In this document: one piece after another, positions 40,801-52,800 of the stretch
Layout of the letters: each line of letters begins with the position of its first letter
How positions within the stretch are numbered: the first letter of the stretch is position 1
Assembly: GCA_022575985.1 (NCBI GenBank)
Contig: JAKSXM010000272.1
Location: 7,316,001-7,380,000, forward strand
From: Anagrus nilaparvatae
Taxonomy: Eukaryota; Arthropoda; Insecta; Hymenoptera; Mymaridae
Length of the DNA stretch: 64,000 bases
Reading direction: 5' to 3'
The notes under the pieces: generated by a model
Database searches by the model: none
Seen by the model: the letters and a program-made list of their open reading frames with translations, nothing else
What the model was told of the DNA's origin: nothing
Made by a program: the position numbers and the translations under genes

Positions 40801-43800
40801 AGATATTTTGTAAATGTATACATATATATAACGTAACACTTAAAAAAATAGTATAATTTATAAGTGGTAGTTCATAATTTACATGTGTAATAAGAAGTTT
40901 TTTCCTTTTTTCCCCCTTTTTTTATATAAAAACTCTTTTTCTAGACTTATTAAACTTAAAATCAAAAATAACATTTAGTTTAACAGCAGACTCATTAATG
41001 TTAACAACAAAAATAAAAAGTTAAAATTTAAATAAATTTTATCTTTTAATTGTAAGTTTTTCGAATATTATAAAAAAGTGTACATAATTGTTTTTAAAAA
41101 AAATTTTTTTTTTTATATAACTCAAATGTATTTTTTCAGATTTTGACAAGGAAAGCTAGTCTTTCGAAACGTCAATGAAATAAAGATAACATTTCATAAA
41201 AAAATTTGTTCCATTCTGATCGTTATAATTTTATTTAACTTTCTTATTTTTTATAAATAAGAAAATAATAAAAAATAATTTTCTACAATAGATTTAATAT
41301 TCTTTTAGTATTCAAAAATCATGTTTTCAGTGATTCTATTGACGCGAATACCGATCCTACTTCGCATCGATGCGATGATTTTTAAATTTTTTCTTGCTCA
41401 GTAATCGTCCGAAAAATTACTTAAACAATAGTTTTTCGAGGGTCTGCTGGCTGCAAAGACGACAATCGTAAAGAATAATGAAATAGCCTTGAGTTACTAT
41501 GTTTACAATATTCTAATGATATTAAAACGGCGATCAAAAGGAGCAGAAACTAAAATAAATTCGGCAGATATTTTTTAATTCTGCAAGTTTTTGTCATTAA
41601 TAACACAGTCTTAAAAAGCTTCAAAAAATATCGTTTCGAAGATAATTTTACTATTTAGCGAATTATAAACTCATATCCGTTTCAAAGCAGATTTAATATT
41701 CTTTTAGTATTCAAAAATCATGTTTTCAGTGATTCTTTTGATGCGTATACCGATCCTACTTCGCACCGATGTTATGATTTTTATATTTTTTTATACTGAG
41801 AACTTGTTTAAAAGTGTACCTAAATAATACTCTTTCGAGGGTGGACGGGCTAACGATTTGTCACGTGTAGATAATGTTAATTCAACCTTACTTAACTATG
41901 TTTTTAATACTCTAAGGATATTAAAACGATGATTAAACTAATTCAATACTGAAATTAATTCAGCCGAGATTTATCAATTTTGCAAGTTTTTTTCAGTAAT
42001 AACCCAGTCTTTAAAAGCTTCAAAAAATAGCCTTTCGAAGATGATTTTACTATGTTATGAATTATATACTCTCATCCGTTTCGAATCAGATTTAATATTC
42101 TTTTAGTATTCAAAAATCACTTTTTCAGTGATTCTTTTGAGGCGTTACCAGACTCTATTTTGCATCGATGCGATGATTTCTATATTTTTTTATATTGAGA
42201 ACGTGTTTAAAAGAGTACCTAAATAATACTCTTTCGAGGGTGGACGGGCTATCGATTTGTCACGTTTATGTAACGGTGATATAAGGTGATTTAACTATTT
42301 TTTGAATATCAGAACAACATTGTAACGTTGCTTAAAATTATTAGAAATTTATATGATTTTAGCTAAAATTTATTATTTTTAAAATTTTGTGTCGATTAAG
42401 ACACAGTCGTAAAATGCTTCAATTAATACTATTTCGGATCAACTTTTTAACACTCGCATTCAGCTCCGCGCTGATGTATATTATTCAGATTTAAAATATT
42501 TCCTAAGGACTATAATGATAGATTTTCGTAGTAGTTATAAGGACTATTTTGGGTTTTTTTTTATAAATATGCGCTGGTTTTATTCATTTTTACGTTTATA
42601 TTTTTGACTGTAAAAGTATTTATTTAGTGTTTTTACTGACTTTGCTTTCGAAGCGTTTCGAAGTCTAAAATAATACGAAAGTATTAGATTCCATCTATGA
42701 AAGAATAGAGAAAGAATACGCTAACATACTATGAAAAATTTAGACCAGAATTTTTACTTGTTAAAATATCTGAGGAGTATTTATTCAATCTTCGTAACGG
42801 AGGATATATGTTTTTTTAAGCACCGAAAACACAGTATATCTGACGTAAATACATCTGATACAGAGCAAATTCCGATATGTTTAAACATGCTTTTATTAAC
42901 TTTACGGCGCTTGCATTTTAATATCATTATAATATTCTTTCGGACATGAAAAGGAGTTTTGTTCGGAGTACACTCGAACGGGAGTATTTAAAGAGTATTT
43001 TTTCATCTCCGTTTTTAAAAAAATCTCCGTAGACCTTCGTAAATTCTCACCCGGGATACACCCTCCCTCTCATAAATTAACTGAAGTAAAACTGAAAAAA
43101 TTTTGAAAAAAATTAAAGTAAATTTATTGTAAAAGCTTGTTTCCCAGGTTGATTTATGTCCCAAATTACCAAGTAGACTCATTTCAGTAAAAACTATGTT
43201 TTTAAAAATGCCCAGATAATTTTACAGCTGTCAGTGGCGCGAGCCAAAATAATTTATTCGGTTCAAAATTTAAACATAAGGCATTATTTGTATTAACAGA
43301 ATGTCAATTCATTCAAAATATCTACAACTTGAAGAGCATCAGTTTATTTACTCAGAATCAATGACTAATAATCTACTTTAGAAAAAAAACATCGTTTATT
43401 TATCTAAAATATTTAAAAAAAATTATATCTTAAAAATTTCTTTCATTTCAATGTGTAAACACTTTTTTATTTATTTTTTCTCCTAAGAAGATTATTATTT
43501 TAATATATCCATAAAAAAAACTAGAAAATCGTGATATCATAACTTACAGAAAGTAAATAAATAAATAATAGTCAAGAAAAACTCTATAATCTTTATTTAA
43601 AAATCTAAAAAAGTTTCTTATACTACATGAATAAACTTAAAAATGTACGAAAGTGTTAGAATATTTAAGCTTATAATATAGAAAAAAAATTTTTTCTTCA
43701 TTTTTGCAAATACAAGTTAAAAAATAACGGTAACTGCAAACTTTTTTTTTTCGTGGAAGCTTTTACGTTAATGGATTACATTGTAATTACTAAATGCTTT

Positions 43801-46800
43801 TTTAATGATGTTCATTTTTTTCTCTTTATTTTTCTTTAATGTGTTTTCTGTTGTATAAATTAAAAGTTATGTATAAATAAAATAACTAAAATTATTGCAT
43901 ACAGGAAATTAGGCTATTTTTGCATACTTAATTTATTTCTAGTTTTGCACAAGACAAAAAAAAATTATTTTTGATTTTGAAAAATCAGATTTTTTATTAT
44001 TTTCTTGAATCCGAGCTCATCAACGGGGTAATATCAGCTAGGCTAATTTAAACTTTTAACAGTTACTTGGAAGTTACTCATGGGTAAAATTCGATAATCA
44101 ATCAATGTGGCGAGTAATTGATTGCACTAGTCTTGTTTAATTAATATCTTTTTTTTGATTTTAAAGTATTTTTTTTTTTCGATAATATTTTTATTTAGAT
44201 ATCCAAATTTTTGATATGCAAGCTATTAAAAAAGGATAATCATTGCTTTAAGTGAACAAAGAATAAATTAAAGAGGAACCATAAAAAATTTTTTAAAAAT
44301 GGACAATGACCCTGTTTTAAGCACCACCGCAGATGCATTAGGTTACTAAAAATCACCTTCATTAGTATGTTTGCCTTAATGAGACTAGTTTATACAGAAC
44401 CAGTACAAGGTGCTTTACTAAAAATTCAAAATCATGGATCAATTTTGAAATAAATAAAAATTACCTCGCAGCACAACTTGCTCAAATCTCCTCAAAAAAA
44501 GAGTTAGAAAAAAAAGAAGGGTTACATAAGCCATACATGCTTTGGATGTCAAATTAACCACAATGAAAAAGAGAAAAAGACATAAAAGAAAATACTCGAA
44601 CCCACAAACAGATTCCTTAACCACACATTGAGACACTTTGAAATGTTGGTCGCGCGACCATAGAAAGATGTGTAAAATATCATGTATTAAATTACCAGAA
44701 TATAAAATACAAGGAACCTTTACACGAAGATTAACCCTGCTTTTAATAACATTTTTTTCAATTAATTTTTATCATCCTAAGAGAAATAAATTTTGATATT
44801 TTACGAGCACATTAAAAGAAGAAAAAAAAATGTAATTACATTATGATTATAAAAAAAAGTCAAAGAAGGTTAAGTCAAAGTCATCAAGTTTTATAAGATA
44901 AAAAAAAGAGTAGGTATAAGAAGAAAGTGCGTGGTTTAAAATATTTTTCTGCACGTTGAAAGAAGTTGCATTAAATTGAAAAAAAAAAAAAATTTCTTCT
45001 CTTTTTATTCAAGGTCATGTAATAAGTAGAAAAAAGAAAAAAAACATGATATATCTGCAGGTGCATAATAAGTGAGACCGGTAATTCCAAGCTTCTGAAT
45101 CATCCATGCTGCACATATCGATGGATATTACTATATATGCGCCGAAGGATAAATAAGAGATAAAATGATTATTATTATTATGTTGGAAAAGAAAAAAAAA
45201 ATAATAACTTCTGAACAAATAATGATTTATTGTTTACAGGAGGTTTTTATTGTTTAAATAATGTACAATAATGTTCAATTACGAAATGGAACATTTAATT
45301 AAATATTTTTTATTTATGGATGTGTAGGAATTATTGGACTGGAAATAGATATGAAAGTATTTTTAGGGCTTATATGTGAGAATATTTGAGACAGTATTAA
45401 TTAGAAATAAGGTTCAAATTAACGAACAGAAAAAGTGGCCAATATTTACAATATTAGATTCAAGTCGAGATTCGAGTACAGGCAGACAGTAAACAAATTT
45501 GTAAATACGCCTTTCTTGTTACAGTTAAGATTTAGTGTTGAAATTATGAGGAAATTATTTATACCAGTTATCACATTTCCCAGATTGGTGAATCTTTGAG
45601 GTGTGCAGAGATCATGGCAGAGATGCGCAGATATTTATCGAAATCCCTTTATAGCTATTCAGATTAATGAATATATACTGCATTTTCAGCTCGGTTTTCA
45701 GTAACCTATTAGTTTGACATATTCTTTTATTAAGTAGTATCCAAGTTATTATCCTAAGAGTAACTAATGCTAGAATTCAGCAACACTATATTAAGGCATT
45801 GTTTTTACCAAATGTGAAAGATTGTAGTACTTTTTTTTTCAATTTCAAGGACGTTCCAAGGTGATAATTTTTCACTTCCTTCTAATATACTGTTACTACC
45901 ATTCTTTGATATTTCAAAACAGTTTTATTTCATTATCTATTAACACCTGATACTGATTTCTAGTCTCTTTAGGATAATATATTTTTTTTAATTTATTTAC
46001 TCGTCGATTGGAATAACCCCTTACATAAAACTTACAAAACAACTTAAAATTTTAATGATAGCGTTTAAATTGTACATAAAATTAATTTAATATCCTAAAA
46101 TTATCTTATCTATAATATTTCTTCATATTCTATAATTTACCTTAGTGTGTTGTTCATATTTTATTATTTTATTATTCGTATTCTTATTATTTTAGTATTT
46201 AATTTTTTATTTAAACTTTGTTTTAATCTTTAAAGTTATTTCGTTCATGTTTGAATATAAACTTTTGTTTTGTTAAGAAAAAATAAAGCAAACTGAAGTA
46301 TAATTTAAGTTTTTTTTAGATTATCTTTTAGTGTTCTGAAGAATCGATTAATTTATAGATGGAATCCAATTTTCTCAACCTTATCAAGTAATACATTAAA
46401 AGCTAAAACTGCAACTGGAAAAGTTGGGCAATGGATCTGTTCAACACAAAATTATTCGACACATCAATAATTCTACACAAAAAAGTTTTGCGGAATCGTT
46501 CTACACCGAAAATCCTTGTGCCGAAAAGATCAACACAAATTTTTTCTAATCAAAATATTCAACACACTGTGTTAAGTGATATTTAATTATGCTAGTATAG
46601 GAAAGAAATAAGTTATTCAATAATTAAAATGGAGTGTTGAATACTTTGACTAAAAAAAATTTGTGTTGATCTTTTCAGCACAACGATTTTTGGTGTAGAA
46701 CGATTCCGCAAAACTTTTTTGTGTAGAATCATTGATGTGTCGAATAATTTTGTGTTGATCAGATCCCTTGCCAAAAGTTGGATATTCTGCAGTTACGCAT

Positions 46801-49800
46801 TTCTTAATTCATCATTACATAATTTCATAATAACTGGCATATAAACTTCTGCCTTTTGGAGAAGATATTTCTGATGAAACAATGTTTTCAGAAACTGTTT
46901 TAGGTTTTTTCTTAACAAACATCCACATTTTCTGAACATGAATTTCGGCGTTTCATTTTTATTTTATTATTATTATAAATTACAAATTTATTATAAAAAA
47001 CTTATTATGAAACTAGTAAATAATCAACACATTATTCTCCGAATTACATAAATAATGTAACACGTTTTAATTTTGGAAGCAAAACGAAATATTAAAATTT
47101 TCAATCTCTCCTCGTTCTCGCCTCGTATTGAATGAGGTTGCTTCGGTTCTTTGTCACAGGTCTAAGATGGATCAAAAATATCAACCCTATATCACTTACA
47201 TTATCATAATTAATGTTAAATTAAATTAATTTCTCAACTTTATTTATTCTCTTTCAAACTGTTATTTGTGTCGGTCATTACAGAAGTATTTGAACCAATG
47301 TTCATAGTATAATTATTTACTTATATTTTCAATTATATTACTTGACTGCGATTAATTATCTAAACTTATTACTTGTGTTTATTATAATATGCATGCATTA
47401 AGTTGTTACTTTTATAAATTCTGTTAAATATTATTACCAGTATTACTTAATTTTGTATTTCGCAAACAAACATTATTATTCTATTCTTTAATAAAAGTAG
47501 TTGTTTATAAAGGAAATTTTATAATATGTTGAAAAATTTGCAATAATTTCGAAAGTCAGTAAAGAACGAATGGTTGAAAACTTTTTTGGTTTGTTCTTCC
47601 ACGGTACAGCAAGAAAAATTGGGCAAACCTTTTGTTTGGTAAAATTCTAGAAGTTTCTACGAAGTTCAATTTGTTGAGGTCTGCGTTTATCTAAGAAAGA
47701 TAAAGTAGCCATTAATTTGTTCAAGTGAGAATAATGGTCCATCCATTGTTGAGGAGTTGGTAAAACCTAAATAATCCAGTTATTCTCTGATTTCGACAAC
47801 AAAGTTGACAACAACAAAAAGAATTTTCTTAATTAATACAGCTATTTTATTGTGTTAAAGATAACTGTGCCAAAGTTTCTTTAACTTCTACGATTAAGAA
47901 CTTTAATTACGCCAACGAGTAGTTCTTGACAAATAAATTAACTTTGAATCTTGATAAAACACTTTGCATTAATTCTATCAGTTATAGCACACGAAATGAA
48001 ATACTTGCTATTTTAAAATACATCTTGGAAAAGAATGTTTAAAAAATGTGTGAGAAAAATAATTTTCATGAGATATTTAAAAGTTAAAACAAAACATTTT
48101 ACTCATTTGTTTATCATTCTGTCATTCACTGTCTAAATTACAGAGCTAAAGGATGTCGCATTTCAAGAGAATTAAAAGCTGAATTTAAATGTTTTACCTA
48201 TTTTACGTGCTATTTTATTTGGACACATGCATGTTGGACAATGTTGTTTTGGTATAGGGTTAGAAGACGTGTACCATCTGCTGCATTTAACAATTGTTGT
48301 GTTTTAACTTTACATAATTTCTACGGTCTATTGCCATGCAACACCATGTGTGTGTATGTCGATTATTTTGCGGTGTAAATAATCATAAAAGCTTGTTAAT
48401 ACTCTTTATTAGTGTATCTTTTTAAAAAATTTTTTATGATGATATTTATAAATTATTGTAAAGATTGTAAAGAAACAGCCTTGTTAGCCAAATAGTAAGA
48501 AAGGGTCTACAATTTCACGGCACAGTTGCGAATAATTTTTTCATCAAAAACTCTCGTTATAATTATATATTATGTGTATATTAAAAAATAAGGAATTAAA
48601 TTTTAATAGAATAAAAAATATATTAACATGTACGCTTTGTAATTTGTGAAAAACCCCAGAAAAACTTGATATTGTTAAATACATTGGATAAAAGCTAACG
48701 TTGCAATTCAAGGTTCTTATTAATTATACCCTATACATTCTTCGTATAAATTCTGTTGACTTAGGACTATTGTTCAATTTTTTTTTTATAATTTTCAACA
48801 AAAAGTTTTTGAAAATTATCTAGCACAAAAAGTTTTGTGATCAGTGACCCAAAAAACCCTATAAGATCGAACCCTAATAGGCTAGAGTGAATGCAGCAAA
48901 AACACCCGTTTTAGGGATAGTTTTGACCAATTTAAGGGTGAAGGGGTAATTTTTTATAGTTACAACTTCAATATTCGTGATCAGCGACCCAAAAAACCTT
49001 TATTAGACCAAATCTTAGTGGGCTAGAGCAAAAGTTGCAAAAACGCCTCTTTTACGGGTAGTTTTGTCTAATTTAAGGGTCAAGCCCCAATTTCTCATAG
49101 AAAAGACCCCAATTTTCGTGTTCAGCGACCCAAAATACCTATACATCAATAAAATTTTTAAATATGTATTGCTCGATGTATTGTAAACCATTATTCATAG
49201 TATTATCAAAAAATTCAATATGCAACATTTCAGAAAATAATCTTTTTGATTTGATCCTTTCTCTATCTATTATTTTAACGTTATCAAAATCTATTGACTT
49301 ACAATTATTATCTAACATATGCTTATACAATGCTGATTTTGTTTTACATTTTTTTGCATCTTTTTTATGTTCATCAACTCTAATTTAAAGTTTTCTTCCA
49401 TTTTGACCTATATATGTACTTTCACAATCTTTACAATTAATTTTATAAACAATATTTGAAATATCCTCTTTATATTTGTCCTTCCCTTATTTAATCATAT
49501 TATCAAATTTACAATTAACATTATTTATAGGTAACACATCTAATTGACTTAACATATTATTTAATTCATTACTAACATTTTTGTAAAAAGGAAGAACAAA
49601 ATATGTCTTTTTTTGCACATCATTATTACTACTATTTTCTGATTCAATACTCTTATTGTTATTATTTAAAATTCATTTTTTCCTCTTTTTAATATTCTGG
49701 TCAATAAAATATTCACGATAAAATATTTATGGTTAGTGTTCTATCTAAACTGTCACTTATGCTTAAAAGATTTGGTAGTTTTTTTTTTGTTGGAACCGAG

Positions 49801-52800
49801 ATTGGAACAACCAGATGTTGGAACTTTCATATTTATTTTATATATGAACATTTATGAGTATTTAGTGTTAATTTTGTTGATTTGAAACAATTTTCAATAA
49901 TTTTTAATTATTATTATACTATTTTCTGCTTCTTTCCAATCTTTTTCTATACTACTAACTACAGTATCATCAGGATACGATATTATAATATATTGGCACC
50001 ATGATAATGTAAATTACAAATAAAACAGGTCCAAATGTACCTTACGGTATTGCTACGCTGTTCATTTACTTTGTAGTCTTCAAACATACACGTTGTTGTC
50101 TATTTGACAAATAACTTTTGGTTTTCAAGATTCATAATATCTTCTAATCCCATACCTGTGTTTTTTAGTAATATGGTATGATCCACCGTGTCGAATGCTT
50201 TACTTAAATCTAAAAACGTTGCAAGATCAGCTATATTTTGGTCTAGGCTGGAGTATATGAGATTTGTGACAAAAGCTTTATTTTCATATAAAAACTTTCG
50301 TAGTCTAATTAATATTATTTTCTCAAATGTTTTTGCTATATTTGAGATTAAAGCTATATAAATGGTCTATAATTGTTGATAATATTTTTAGCTCCATTAT
50401 TTTTATATATTGTAATTACGACAGCTGTTTTGAAGGAAGTTGGCCTGATCTTTAATTATATTTATTTATTGAAAACTTACTTTAAAATAACAAATGTATA
50501 AATACTTAACCACTTTATTACTCTTGATGATATTTTTTTTACTCCACCTTGCTTAGCTGTTTTTGCTCGTTGTTTTTACCAATATCAATAAACTAACTGT
50601 TGAAAATGTTAGGCATGTCATGATTTTTTGATTATTATGTATAACATGATGAATAGCATTTAATTTTTTCTTTCTTCCTAGTTTGGTATTTATAAAGTTC
50701 CACATCTTTTTTAAATTCTGTCATTTTCTATTAGCTTCTATTTCTTTATCCATTATTTTTGCTAAGATGATTACTTTTTTATGAATAGTAGAATAAGTCT
50801 AAAAAATACCTTTTTTGGTACATCTTATTAGTATTTTTATGGTAGTAGTTTATTGTATAAGCTTTATTGAACCTTAAATTATACATTTTGTGCTATTAGC
50901 ACTTAAATTATAAAATGTTTTACAATAAATTGTATAAAATATTTTTTATTTTCATTGCATTACAGTTTCTGATTTTAGCTATTATAATCCATAAAATTAA
51001 ACTTTTATTTTTCTTGAGATATCATAAAAAATTCGAGAAAAAATTATACATTATCATGGTTTTTAGTTCTTTTTAATTTCCATTCTATTCCTAAAATATA
51101 TGCAATTCTTTTACCCTCTTTTCTGGACACTTTTTTAATATTACTTTTAAATATTTTTTGTATTGTGCTAGCAAATAATTTATTTTCGGTATTTTTATTG
51201 CTGATATTGTAGAAGAATTCCTAATGGAGTATGGAATGGAAGTATTTCTTCTGTCATTCAATTTTTCCTCAATTTATCAATCTTGTATTTTGTTTTAGAC
51301 AGTTGCTTTAGTAACACAATTTTTCAAGAGTGAGAGAAACTTTTCAATGGCCTCATTGGGATTCTCAACAGTTGATATTTTTAAGACATAGCTCAAAAGA
51401 AAAAATTGGTCAGATGCTCGAATCCGTAATTATAAATATTAAAAGGACTCTGCAAAAAATTTATGAACACATAATATGGAGACATGATCAATCATTTTCT
51501 AAATACAATACAAGTCTCTGATACTATTAAGTTTTATAAAAAGAAGGGGCATCTTTAAAAAAATAGGAGTTACTCCAGGGTTCGATCAGGGATTATTGGA
51601 AATAAAGAACATAGGGGCATACCGATATAATTTACGATCTTTTGGATAGCTAGTGACATAACTGGTTTTATTGAATTTGAAAAGTTAAAAAATCTGATTT
51701 TATCAAGGATTTAAATCTAACAAACACTTTACCAAAAATCTTTTTTCCTCGATTCGGAAATATTCACATCATCGTGGGTTAAATAATTAATTTTTTTAAA
51801 TTTCACACAAAACGCTACAAATTTTTTGCCGCTGCTTAGTTATGATTAACAAAATCCCTGCAAAATCCTTACATTCTACCAAGTAACTATGTTTTTTCTA
51901 TTTTTGTTAATTTTTTATTATAATAAAATAAAAAATAAAACTTTGTACAGTGGTATTAGAATAACTGTTTCAACCTGGTTTCAACAGTATTACAACAATT
52001 TTGAATTAATCAAGATACAAATCTTCGATTTTTTGTACATAAACATGTGAATCAGGTGTGGATATCATTCGTTATCGAAGCGAAACATTTACATAAGAAC
52101 TAGGCATTTTGACTTTTTATAGAGTACAAAAACCTTATAATCCTTCACATTTGCCAAATGTTGATTATTCTAGATTCCGATATCTTTTTTGGATGGTTAC
52201 AGAAGTAATTTCATTTAGAACTAGTATCAGATTGCATAATTAAAGATTCTATTGCTGTATTTCGTGCTGATAAAGCTCTTAAAAAATTGTATATGGTCTT
52301 ATATGTTCTCATCTGCCTATATGCAAGAAATTTTAAGTTTTCAGATAAAGGTACAAATTGGTCATTTAGCTCACGATGGTCACCGTATTCTGGGGGTACA
52401 ATCTGAAATATATGGGATTTGACAATGAAATCTGTCAAACACATAGACAAACATCATTCTCATCGCATAACAGGTGATTATAAGCCATCTTTTGGTAAGT
52501 TTATACTCTATTAAAGCAAATTGAGCCTTGTTTAACTTATCGCCCTTTTATGCCTTTAAATGATGATCCCAAAGATCGTAATGTCCAGCTTTATTGTTAA
52601 CTTAATTAAATTCATTTATAATCACTATAAACCTAATTAATTCAAATGATAATATTTTACCTTATTAAAGTGTTGAATTTTATATATTATGTATGCATTG
52701 TAATGTATAATATTTAAGATTAGATCTACATAAGAGCGCTTAGAAAATCATGTGTTTTATTTAAGAGTGACTTCTTCATTTATTAATTTTTCTAGCATCT

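Larger units (their letters stand above)
39363..41289 (+). mobile_element. Penelope-like element, EN-only copy with inverted terminal repeats
   Basis: The insertion interrupts a 399-bp repeat unit and is flanked by a 12-bp duplication AGATTTAATATT (39351-39362 and 41290-41301). It contains 290-bp inverted repeats (39442-39731 and 41001-41290, the last base shared with the target copy) that I find identical wherever I compared them. A ~79-bp extension lies outside the left repeat. Between the repeats is one frame encoding the C-terminal GIY-YIG part of a Penelope-like polyprotein; the reverse transcriptase part is absent. Inverted terminal repeats are known for Penelope-like elements. Confidence 0.85.
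38287..42240. repeat. ~399-bp tandem repeat, right block
   Basis: Unit starts at 38662, 39062, 41400, about 41799 and about 42197. Subtracting the Penelope insertion plus one target copy (1939 bp) gives spacings of 398-400 bp throughout. The unit contains ATCGATGCGATGATTTT, TTTTTCGAGGGTCGGCTGG, GATATTAAAACGGCGATCA and TATCGTTTCGAAGATGATTT. Copies left of 41700 are very similar; the last two are clearly diverged. Confidence 0.85.
34914..43056. mobile_element. 8.1-kb composite TIR element flanked by TA
   Basis: The left terminus TCCCGGGTGAGAAT (34914) is exactly inverted at the right (ATTCTCACCCGGGA ending 43056). TA lies immediately outside both ends (34912-34913 and 43057-43058). The flanks together reconstruct a dispersed repeat that is uninterrupted at about 8080-8150. 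Further inside, both ends share an ACTCCCGT block. The interior contains a tRNA-like sequence, ~399-bp tandem repeats, a 55-bp minisatellite head-to-head array and a Penelope-like insertion. No transposase frame is present, so if it moved it did so in trans or has lost its enzyme. The superfamily is uncertain; TA targets fit Tc1/mariner-like transposition, but the size and structure are unusual. Confidence 0.65.

Noticed and set aside
39442..41290. Terminal repeats considered as LTRs of an LTR retrotransposon
   Set aside because: They are inverted, not direct, and the frame between them is a Penelope-type GIY-YIG endonuclease with no gag, protease or integrase.
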